Source: Peredibacter starrii (GTDB taxonomy: Bacteria > Bdellovibrionota > Bacteriovoracia > Bacteriovoracales > Bacteriovoracaceae). Taken from it: DNA of 64,000 nt. The notes beneath the pieces were generated by a model. The model did not search any database. It saw only the letters and a program-made list of their open reading frames with translations, and was not told the DNA's origin. The stretch lies in the NCBI RefSeq assembly GCF_034259205.1, contig NZ_CP139487.1, positions 2,976,001 to 3,040,000 on the forward strand, written 5' to 3'. Positions within the stretch are counted from its first letter, which is position 1; each line of letters begins with the position of its first letter. Both the position numbers and the translations under genes were made by a program. Below are positions 18,940 to 25,788 of the stretch, one piece after another.

Positions 18940-18967
18940 AGATAAGGGCCATCCGGAAAAGAGTCAA
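18940..18967 (-). promoter_or_regulatory. Possible promoter of topA
   Basis: On the minus strand TTGACT (18962-18967) and TTATCT (18940-18945) are 16 bases apart, about 35 bases ahead of the topA ATG. The -35 is good and the -10 is weak. Confidence 0.35.
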
Positions 18968-19130
18968 GGAATAAAATATCCGACACATCGAACATTCGCG
19001 CCCCTACAACACTTAACTTAACCTCAATTTCCCTCTGAAACCGTGAAATTTTACACCCAGAGAAAAAGTTTTTTTACGTCCAACATTAAAACTGCGGTAG
19101 AAGCTCTCCAAATTAACCAGGAGCTTTAAA

Positions 19131-19625
19131 ATGAAATCAATTTTAGGTCTTATGCTTTGTCTTGTTGCTGGTTCGGCCCTTGCCGCATCATCACCGATTC
19201 TTGAAAACGTTCAGGTTAAAAACAAAAAGTTCGCGGAATTGATCTTTATTGCCATCAAAAACAAGGCACCGACTAAAACAAGTGGCGCCATTACTGCTGC
19301 TACGATTCCAGGTCTTATCACGTGTCAAAGTATTGTGGGTGTTGTGAAAACTGATTTCAACTGCTGGCTTCTAAAAGGTGGTTGGAACTATTTAGGCTCA
19401 GAGGCCTATGGTTCAGGAGATCAGGAAAAAGCCACTCGCGCACTTTACAATGCACTTAACCTTCGCGAAACAAACGAAGAAGGTATGAAGTTCAAAACAA
19501 TCGAACTTAATGTTCCTGACCGCACCGGCGGAACTGAAAGAAACCAACTTGTGTGTACACGTATGGCCCCGGAGCACCGTCAGATGGGCTTCCGTGATAC
19601 TTGTCAGCTTCTGAACGCACTTTAA
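19131..19625 (+). CDS. Exported protein of unknown function
   Basis: 164 residues with a clear signal peptide (MKSILGLMLCLVAGSALA, cleavage about residue 19). The mature protein has four cysteines (in LITCQS, FNCWL, LVCTR, DTCQLL) that could form two disulfides, and a Gly/Trp-rich centre (LKGGWNYLGSEAYGSG). ATG is preceded by AGGAG. It is followed directly by a terminator, so it is a monocistronic unit facing away from topA. No family recognised. Confidence 0.7.
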   Translation: MKSILGLMLCLVAGSALAASSPILENVQVKNKKFAELIFIAIKNKAPTKTSGAITAATIPGLITCQSIVGVVKTDFNCWLLKGGWNYLGSEAYGSGDQEKATRALYNALNLRETNEEGMKFKTIELNVPDRTGGTERNQLVCTRMAPEHRQMGFRDTCQLLNAL

Positions 19626-19642
19626 TCAAGATTTAAACGAAA

Positions 19643-19672
19643 GGGCCCGTCGTCTGTGCGGGCCTGCTTTTT
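19643..19672 (+). terminator. Terminator after the exported protein gene
   Basis: GGCCCG (19644-19649) pairs with CGGGCC (19659-19664), followed by TGCTTTTT. It lies 18 bases after the stop codon. Confidence 0.75.
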
Positions 19673-19771
19673 CCACTGTTTACTTTTTAAAACAGATTTC
19701 AATCACTTGCCTTCGATTTCACAACCTAGAATATTTTAAAGATGTAAGAATAGCTCTTAGGAGCTTTCTTT

Positions 19772-19798
19772 ATGAGTGGTGAAAAAGGTAACGGATAA
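19772..19798 (+). other. Eight-codon ORF with strong ribosome binding site, possible leader peptide or small RNA
   Basis: AGGAG at 19759-19763 lies nine bases before ATG AGT GGT GAA AAA GGT AAC GGA TAA (MSGEKGNG). The AGGAG itself lies in a perfect 5-bp hairpin (AGCTC/GAGCT, loop TTAG), which could hide it. A weak promoter-like pair, TTGCCT and GAATAT, is upstream. A strong terminator follows 12 bases after the stop. The unit sits between two terminators and so would be an independent transcript of about 100 nt. It may be chance; no protein family can be assigned. Confidence 0.3.
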
Positions 19799-19809
19799 TT
19801 TAAATAGAA

Positions 19810-19838
19810 AAGGCCCGCTTTTGCGGGCCTTGTTTTTT
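19810..19838. terminator. Bidirectional terminator between convergent units
   Basis: A 9-bp perfect stem AAGGCCCGC/GCGGGCCTT with loop TTTT. On the plus strand it is followed by GTTTTTT; on the minus strand by TTCTATTT, directly after the stop of the minus-strand exported protein gene. The plus-strand tail is the better one. Confidence 0.8.
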
Positions 19839-21030
19839 ATAGAAGCTCAGTTTTTTGTTCAATTTCTTTTTGCTGCTTTTCCAGCGCTTTCTTCTCTCTT
19901 CTCGCCTTCCACTTTTCTTTTGCTTCTTTGTACTTCTCGACAACTTTTGAATGGAACTTTTTCCCCGACACGTAACCCTTCGCGCGGCTCTTCATTAATT
20001 CATAACCCGTGCGATTGGTAACGTAGCTACAGAAAGAGCGAAGTTCTTTATCTTTAGAAAGTTTTTCTTTGGTCTCAGGTTGCGAACATACTGCTACAGA
20101 TACACCTGTCGCCACATCCGCTGCCACTACTGGCACAGTGTAAAGACTTGCGAGCGTGCTTGAAACTACACCCAGGGCGATTCTTGGAGCGTAGATTTGA
20201 CCAACAATTGAACCAGCAGCTTCATAGATCGTCGGAATCGCCGCTTTGTATTTGTCTTGTGCGATCGATTTATTAAACTTACCAGTCGTTAGAATGCTCT
20301 GAATGTCTTCTTTTGTAAGTTCACCAAGAAGAGGTTTTAGTTCCAGGTATTCTGGGTGCTGGTTGATGAGCTCAAGGTTGAGGTCATTTACATCAAGACG
20401 AGATAGCTCTTCGGGAGTCAGATCAAAGCGCGAAAAATTATCTGGCATGTCGGCCTTAACACCTGTGATGAACAGGAAGTCCTTCATGATGGAGTTGGTT
20501 TTCTGATCCAGAATTTCTTCAGTTTTAGCGATCATGAGATCAATCATTTCTTCAGGTGTTCCCGCTTGAAGATAAAGATCATCATACTTTTCTTGGTTGT
20601 TTAAAAAGAACTGATAGAAGGCAGCAAGGTCCTTGTTTTTTTCTTCTTTTTCGACACTGCCTTTGATGAAGCCAGCTGTGGCCATAAAAGGTTTAGCAGT
20701 TGTCGTTGATAACCAGGCCGCCCCTTTACCAATGGACATGCCCAAGCGCTTAAAGATACCTTTGGTTTTTTCTTCACGAGAACAGTTGGCGCAGTCGCCT
20801 TTGATCTTCTCGTAGCCCACTTCAATGGAGTCCTTGGAAGCTTTGAAGGCCTCAGAAACTTTCTTCAGGAGAAGTCTGGTTTTACTGTCTTCGTGTTGAT
20901 CAGCTTCTTTTTCAAGTTGCTGAGACACGACTTCTTTATCAGCTGAAGTCACTTCAAGCGTTGATTCCTCAGCGCGAGTGTTGGCCATACAAAGAAGCAT
21001 CATAATCAGTAAAGCAGCGGTCATTTTCAT
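19837..21030 (-). CDS. Exported protein of unknown function, helical
   Basis: 397 residues with a signal peptide (MKMTAALLIMMLLCMANTRA). The mature protein is mainly helical and charged. Two cysteines lie in DCANCS (about 80-83). A hydrophobic Ala/Val-rich stretch around 285-315 (APRIALGVVSSTLASLYTVPVVAADVATGVSV) could be a membrane-associated hairpin. The C-terminal 45 residues are a Lys/Glu-rich coiled-coil-like helix. ATG is preceded by GGAG. Monocistronic by context, with a terminator at its end. No known domain recognised. Confidence 0.65.
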   Translation of the reverse strand: MKMTAALLIMMLLCMANTRAEESTLEVTSADKEVVSQQLEKEADQHEDSKTRLLLKKVSEAFKASKDSIEVGYEKIKGDCANCSREEKTKGIFKRLGMSIGKGAAWLSTTTAKPFMATAGFIKGSVEKEEKNKDLAAFYQFFLNNQEKYDDLYLQAGTPEEMIDLMIAKTEEILDQKTNSIMKDFLFITGVKADMPDNFSRFDLTPEELSRLDVNDLNLELINQHPEYLELKPLLGELTKEDIQSILTTGKFNKSIAQDKYKAAIPTIYEAAGSIVGQIYAPRIALGVVSSTLASLYTVPVVAADVATGVSVAVCSQPETKEKLSKDKELRSFCSYVTNRTGYELMKSRAKGYVSGKKFHSKVVEKYKEAKEKWKARREKKALEKQQKEIEQKTELL

Positions 21031-21161
21031 ACCGGTCTCCTGGTTAAATTCATTGATGGCTTTTCAAAAGCAAAAAGTGGGCCAAAAAGGCCCTCTTTAT
21101 TTCAATGAATTAGGAGAATTGAAAGTGTCTAAACTTTAGACACTGAAGGAAATCGTTACAA

Positions 21162-21971
21162 TTAGCCTTTAAAGAAATCGATACAGATAGCTTGGATCTC
21201 TTCCTCTTTCGATTCCTTAATCACCTTACGGCAATCTTCAATCGCTTTGAGAAGAATCTCTCTCACCACCGGCACATCCTTGCGGCTCATAGATACTAGA
21301 CTTGAATAATGGAGGTCCTGATTAAGATTAAGATCAATGGAGTCAATCGCACGCAGGCGCCAGTTGGTATGGTGTCTTTGAATCTGAGGAGAATCTTTAT
21401 TGAGGTGAATTCTTGTGACCCCAATTTCATAGTGCTCACCCTTCTTAACCGCTAACCCCGTGTCTTGCAAAAAGTTTAAGATCTCCGTCACCTTCTCGCG
21501 AGATAAGTGAAGGCGCTCAATGATCTTCTCCGCGGTCTGGAACTCTTTGATTGAGAGGAGCATATGAATGGCACCATAGTACCAGCTGGAATAATAGATC
21601 TGCTGATCCACCGGTTTAAGCGACTTCTTGATATCAATCCGGTTTTTAATCTCGCTGCGCTTACTGAGGATGTCTTTGATTTCCTCCATGAAGTAATCAC
21701 GCAGTTCGTTCGTTCCAGCTCTTTCAAGTTGCAAGAGCAGAAGAAAAAACCGTGACTCTTCCTTAGTGTGTCCGAGGAAAGAATTGAGTTTTACTCCCTG
21801 CTCGAGGCTAAAATGAGGAATGCCATTTAAGACCTGAGAAACAAAAGCAGACTGGCAGTTAAGATACTCGGCGATTTTAAGCTTTATCCCCCTGCCCTTA
21901 GAGGGAGAATTATCAATTCGCTCATTGAGGTAAAGCTTGTAATCGAGGTAATCGAAAAGTGTCTTTTTCAT
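21162..21971 (-). CDS. TIGR02147-family (DUF4423) putative transcriptional regulator
   Basis: 269-residue protein matching the pattern of the TIGR02147 family known from Fibrobacter and Bdellovibrio. The N-terminal FDYLDYKLYLNERI and an HTH-like region (KIAEYLNCQSAFVSQVLNG, about 31-50) come first. A middle segment follows with YYSSWYYGAIHMLL, a winged-helix-like stretch (TEILNFLQDTGLAVKKGEHYEI) and a C-terminal helical domain. No enzymatic motif is present. It is divergent from the secreted HEALH protein gene, with a 208-base AT-rich gap between them; such pairings suggest it controls its neighbour, an inference only. No clear ribosome binding site precedes ATG. Confidence 0.8.
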   Translation of the reverse strand: MKKTLFDYLDYKLYLNERIDNSPSKGRGIKLKIAEYLNCQSAFVSQVLNGIPHFSLEQGVKLNSFLGHTKEESRFFLLLLQLERAGTNELRDYFMEEIKDILSKRSEIKNRIDIKKSLKPVDQQIYYSSWYYGAIHMLLSIKEFQTAEKIIERLHLSREKVTEILNFLQDTGLAVKKGEHYEIGVTRIHLNKDSPQIQRHHTNWRLRAIDSIDLNLNQDLHYSSLVSMSRKDVPVVREILLKAIEDCRKVIKESKEEEIQAICIDFFKG

Positions 21972-22179
21972 ATAGTTTTTACAAACCTGTTTAAGGGCCA
22001 GACAAAGGTCTTAAATGATCTTTCATGCTCGTAATATCGGAGCATTAACTATCTTTAATTAATAATTTTGTTAATTATAACATACCTTTTTTATTAAATT
22101 CACGTATTTCAAAATCCTTACATGCTTTAATCTCCGGCCAACCTAAATCGGTGCTAACCTCAAACAAATTGGAGATATT
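21972..22179. other. AT-rich divergent intergenic region
   Basis: Contains an inverted repeat ATGCTC/GAGCAT (loop nine bases) near 22025-22045. A run of TAATTA-type palindromic sequence lies at about 22055-22080. A possible plus-strand promoter has TTGTTA at 22068-22073 and TATTAA at 22092-22097. GGAG precedes the plus-strand gene. It probably carries the operators for the divergent regulator and secreted protein; no exact site can be defined. Confidence 0.3.
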
Positions 22180-23349
22180 ATGAAGCGACTTTTATTATCC
22201 CTGGCCCTGGCCACATCTATGACAACATCCCTATCAAGCTTTGCAGGTGGCGAAACCAGTGGCGGTGGAGATGCGGTGTATGTGGAAGACCAACTAATTC
22301 TTCGTGACTTCATTGAAGCATCTAGCTTTAAGACAATTTTGCGGAACGATGAATTTTTGCATTCAATTTCTGATTTTCAGGATTTGATCCAAGACATCTC
22401 TAAAGCTCAGCCAGAGTTGGCGTTGGCAGTTATTAAAGATCTAATGAGAGTTAACTTCTATCAATCAGGCTCCGCACTTCCTCTTCTTCCGGCCAGTACG
22501 ACAGCACTGAGTGGCCCGAAGGCAGATGTTCAGTTAGCGATCAGAACTGGTAACGACATTTTTCTTGCTCCTGGAATTCAATCGATCAAAGACGCTTCCT
22601 ACATTATGATTCATGAGGCCCTTCATTCACTTTTAAGTGACAATCAAGGCCCAGTTCATCACCACAGAGTTCGAGCGATCGTAAAATACCTAAAAGACAA
22701 TCGCGGCAAGTATGATAAAAAATCTTTGCAAATTCTTCTAAGTAAGAACAATTATATCTTTAACAAATCCCCGCTCCTCTCCGAGGGATTTTTCAATGTT
22801 AATGATCCTGGACTTAAATGCCAAATCCTGGGTCAAGACTCTGCAGCGGACTTCTTTCAGATTGATTGCGCGAATCAAAATGCAGAGACTTTTCTTCGTA
22901 AAAATATCTTCTCGATTTCACCCGCAAAGGGCAGCTATAAAGAAGACTTTGACATGATTACATTTTATGCATTCTTTAGTGGCGGTGCAGGTGAAGTCAT
23001 CTATAAGCTAGAGCTTCCAGCAATCCGTTTTCATAACAAGAATGAAAAAATGAAACAGTTAGAAGCTTGTAATAGAAATGCCTCTATTCTAAATAGGTTT
23101 AAAACTGATTCCCAAAAATTCCAAACTTACCAAACCCTAGGACAGGAATTCTTGGAGGCCCAAGCCTCAAACGTTTTAGGTGAATGGGAAAAGTATCTTA
23201 TTGGAAATTATTTGGTGGAAAACTATAATGTTCATGTCCAAAATGGCGTCGATAATATAAAAGCCGAACTTGCTAAACTGAATCCACAAATTGCTATCGG
23301 CGAAGACAATGCTCAAAGATGTGCTGCTAAATTTCCTGACGAGCTTTAA
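22180..23349 (+). CDS. Secreted protein with HExxH-type motif, possible metallopeptidase
   Basis: 389 residues with a signal peptide ending near FAGG (residue 24) and a GGETSGGGDA segment common in exported proteins of predatory bacteria. Residues 141-162 read as a helix with HEALH (145-149) followed by GPVHHH, giving plausible zinc ligands H145, H149 and one of H160-162. Spacing is longer than in metzincins, so the assignment to a known peptidase clan is not possible. The rest is unrecognised, with four cysteines in the second half. GGAG lies upstream of ATG. Divergent from the TIGR02147-type regulator. Confidence 0.65.
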   Translation: MKRLLLSLALATSMTTSLSSFAGGETSGGGDAVYVEDQLILRDFIEASSFKTILRNDEFLHSISDFQDLIQDISKAQPELALAVIKDLMRVNFYQSGSALPLLPASTTALSGPKADVQLAIRTGNDIFLAPGIQSIKDASYIMIHEALHSLLSDNQGPVHHHRVRAIVKYLKDNRGKYDKKSLQILLSKNNYIFNKSPLLSEGFFNVNDPGLKCQILGQDSAADFFQIDCANQNAETFLRKNIFSISPAKGSYKEDFDMITFYAFFSGGAGEVIYKLELPAIRFHNKNEKMKQLEACNRNASILNRFKTDSQKFQTYQTLGQEFLEAQASNVLGEWEKYLIGNYLVENYNVHVQNGVDNIKAELAKLNPQIAIGEDNAQRCAAKFPDEL

Positions 23350-23357
23350 TTGATTTC

Positions 23358-23384
23358 AAGTGGTCCGGAGAACCCGGACCACCT
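23358..23384. terminator. Bidirectional hairpin terminator
   Basis: GTGGTCCGG (23360-23368) and CCGGACCAC (23374-23382) form a perfect 9-bp stem with a five-base loop, placed between two convergent stop codons. The U-tracts on both sides are weak. Confidence 0.6.
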
Positions 23385-23393
23385 CATTATTTC

Positions 23394-24830
23394 TTACTTA
23401 CAAGATTCCTTCACACCATTCATCTGATCCACCACTCCCTGCACCGTACAAACAGTCAGCTTCTTCTGATTGAAATAATCCATCAGCATTGATGAAGCTG
23501 TCACAGATTGCTTGTGAATATCGTGAAAAAGAACAATACCAGCGTTTTTAGACGAAGCATTCATCTGTTTTAACGTACGGTTATAAATCGACGTCGGGTT
23601 CTTGTCCTGCCAGTCCAGCGTATCCACCGTCCAGAACACGTGAATCATGCCATGATCTGCGATCTTCTGACGAACTCTGGCCACACTCACCCCAGCGCCA
23701 TACGGAAGGCGGAAGAGCTTCACCTTTGTATCAAGTTTCGTCTCGATGGTTTTTTTAGAAGAACCGATCTCTCTTTCCAGATTAACTCCCTCTTTCGTGA
23801 GCTGCGCATGTGTATAGGAGTGGCTCGCGATATCAAAGCCCGCCTCTTTTAGAGACAGAGCGGTCTTGGGAAGCTTCTCTACTTGCTGGGCCAGCACAAA
23901 GAACGTCGCCGGGATTTTCTTTTCTTGGAGGTTCTTGATCACATCCGGAGTTGTGGCACCCGGACCATCATCATAAGTTAAAGACCAAGTTTTGGCCGGA
24001 AAATTTTGGCCCGAAATATTACCGTTCTTTCCTGCCGACGGCGTGATCGTATCAGAACTAGTGTCACGGCCGATTTCTGAAGTATATTCTCTGATTTCTT
24101 CAGACAAATTCTGAATACTTGATTCTAAATTCTTATAACTGTCTTTTGCCTTCTCAGCTTTGATAGTCTCTTGCAGAAGCTTCTCATCGACCTTGTAATT
24201 TTTCACTTCTTTGAAGTATGAAAGTCTGGTCGCGCGAAGTTTTGCCATGTTCTTCCATAGCACTTCCTTCACGGCCGGATCATTGTTTGTGACTGACTCA
24301 TCATCACGAAGTTCCTTTAGCTCATCATACAGCTCAGTGATTTTTTCACGAAGGTTACCCAGGATCATGGGTTTTAAATTCTCAGGCAATGCCTTGTTAT
24401 CTCTCTTCACCCCTTCATAGAACTTACCAAAAGTATCGAGGGCCTCTTGAGCATTCTGTTTTTGAATTTCAGAATACTGAGGAAGTGCCGTCGCCAATAC
24501 CAGATCAATATAAAGATCATTGAAGTCATGTTCAAACTGATCCACATGAGTACGAATAGAAAGGAGCTTCATATACGTCTTTGACTTCAGCGCCTTATTC
24601 GGAGACTTGTCCAATTGCTTATCAAAATCATGAAGAAAGATCTGACCCATTAAGTGGCCATGAAAAATACCACTCATAAGCCTTTCCATTCTGTTATTCA
24701 ATACTGCCTGACTGCTCATGATCTCATTGACAGAAGCGAGAGTTCGGTGAGTATGTGTATGTTTTGGTGCAGTGGAACAGCCCACCAAACCAACGAGCGT
24801 AATAAGTGGAAGAACTTTGATTATTTTCAT
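23394..24830 (-). CDS. Polysaccharide deacetylase (CE4, NodB domain) lipoprotein
   Basis: 478 residues. The lipoprotein signal has lipobox LVGC (Cys18). A long charged helical region, probably coiled coil (about 85-255), precedes the NodB domain. Catalytic motifs are all visible: TYDDGP (285-290; base Asp and metal Asp), HSYTH (337-341), RLPYGAG (374-380), DTLDW (403-407) and LFHDIH (434-439). It should remove N- or O-acetyl groups from peptidoglycan or another glycan in the cell envelope. In Bdellovibrio, related enzymes deacetylate prey murein; such a role here is inference. A GGAG site precedes ATG. Next gene convergent across a hairpin terminator. Confidence 0.92.
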   Translation of the reverse strand: MKIIKVLPLITLVGLVGCSTAPKHTHTHRTLASVNEIMSSQAVLNNRMERLMSGIFHGHLMGQIFLHDFDKQLDKSPNKALKSKTYMKLLSIRTHVDQFEHDFNDLYIDLVLATALPQYSEIQKQNAQEALDTFGKFYEGVKRDNKALPENLKPMILGNLREKITELYDELKELRDDESVTNNDPAVKEVLWKNMAKLRATRLSYFKEVKNYKVDEKLLQETIKAEKAKDSYKNLESSIQNLSEEIREYTSEIGRDTSSDTITPSAGKNGNISGQNFPAKTWSLTYDDGPGATTPDVIKNLQEKKIPATFFVLAQQVEKLPKTALSLKEAGFDIASHSYTHAQLTKEGVNLEREIGSSKKTIETKLDTKVKLFRLPYGAGVSVARVRQKIADHGMIHVFWTVDTLDWQDKNPTSIYNRTLKQMNASSKNAGIVLFHDIHKQSVTASSMLMDYFNQKKLTVCTVQGVVDQMNGVKESCK

Positions 24831-24892
24831 GAGGTCTCCTGACGAGATTTATATCGAATACTTATCGTCAGAAGAGGGAAAAAATTGATGGG

Positions 24893-25243
24893 CTAAAAGG
24901 CTGATTTCACACGTTCCATTAAAAGTTTGAGGGAGTATGGCTTTCTGAAGAAGGCCAGGGCCCCAGCGGAAATAAGGTATTTCTCGGTCGCCCTAATGTC
25001 TCCAGAAACGATGATAATTTTAGGGGCCTTTTCAAAGGTTTTAAGCTGATTTAAAAGCCAGTGCCCATCACCATTCCTCATTTCCAAATCTGAGATGATT
25101 AAATCAATTTTAAATGTCTTTAAAAGGATAATTGCCTCTTCACCCGAGGAGGCCGCGATAGGAATATAACCGTGATCTTCGAGAATCATCTCTAAGAGAT
25201 TGCGAGCTTCAGCTGAATCATCTACCACTAAAATATTTTTCAT
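24893..25243 (-). CDS. CheY-like response regulator receiver protein
   Basis: Single receiver domain of 116 residues with D8 and D9, phospho-acceptor D52 (in ISDLEM), Ser80 and Lys101 (in RKP). No output domain is present, so it signals through a partner. The ATG start at 25243 gives the canonical MKNILVVDD; the frame runs 11 codons further to a GTG that has no better ribosome binding site. It stands alone between the deacetylase and the divergent XRE regulator. Partner kinase not in the window. Confidence 0.88.
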   Translation of the reverse strand: MKNILVVDDSAEARNLLEMILEDHGYIPIAASSGEEAIILLKTFKIDLIISDLEMRNGDGHWLLNQLKTFEKAPKIIIVSGDIRATEKYLISAGALAFFRKPYSLKLLMERVKSAF

Positions 25244-25362
25244 AAAATTCAAAATAGCACGACCAGATATCGTCACAACTCAAGAAAACTTATCAGCGTA
25301 TTTTCTTAAGGTAAGCCAAAAAAATAATGATTGTCTTGAGCCAACTCATTCTTAATCTATTA

Positions 25363-25466
25363 AGAGTTCAATAACTAATTTCTCTTATCTACCTGGCACC
25401 TTTTGGACATTTATTTAGAGTTCAATCAAAGCTATTCTTATGACAATATTCAGCTTTTCTAGAGTT
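25363..25466 (+). promoter_or_regulatory. Direct repeats upstream of the XRE gene, possible operator
   Basis: AGAGTTCAAT occurs at 25363-25372 and again at 25417-25426, 54 bases apart. A partial third copy, AGAGTT, is at 25461-25466. They lie in the divergent gap upstream of a small HTH gene and could be binding sites for it. Repeat length is short, so chance is not excluded. Confidence 0.25.
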
Positions 25467-25500
25467 ATAAAACTTTTAAGAGACGGCCATACTGATAGAA

Positions 25501-25788
25501 ATGGAACTAGCTAAAAATCTTCTGAAACTCTCTCGAAAAAAGAAAATGAGCATTGCTTCCCTGGCCAAAAAAAGCGGAGTCAAGCAACCTACTCTTCACG
25601 GATGGACCACGGGTCGCTCCGTGCAGAACATCGATGATCTAAAAAGAGTCTGCGAGGTTCTGGAAGTTGGACTTCATACTCTGCTCTTTGGTAGGCCCGA
25701 TCCGTATGAGACCAATCAAAAACTGTTGGAAGAAATTTTTAAAGGTGATATTACTGTGACCATTCACAAGATTGTGAAAGACGATTAA
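25501..25788 (+). CDS. Small XRE-family DNA-binding protein
   Basis: 95 residues with a Cro/CI-type helix-turn-helix at about 7-62. The recognition pattern SIASLAKKSGVKQPTLHGWTTGR is followed by LKRVCEVLEVGLHTLLFG. A 30-residue tail of alternating charge could dimerise. No effector domain. ATG with a weak upstream purine stretch. Its stop overlaps that of the convergent kelch gene by four bases. Likely targets include its own upstream region, where short direct repeats occur. Confidence 0.85.
   Translation: MELAKNLLKLSRKKKMSIASLAKKSGVKQPTLHGWTTGRSVQNIDDLKRVCEVLEVGLHTLLFGRPDPYETNQKLLEEIFKGDITVTIHKIVKDD

Noticed and set aside
19776-20021. 81-codon plus-strand ORF over the end of the minus-strand exported protein gene
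   Set aside because: It runs through a terminator and is antisense to a signal-peptide protein with better coding signs; the eight-codon ORF in another frame has the better ribosome binding site.
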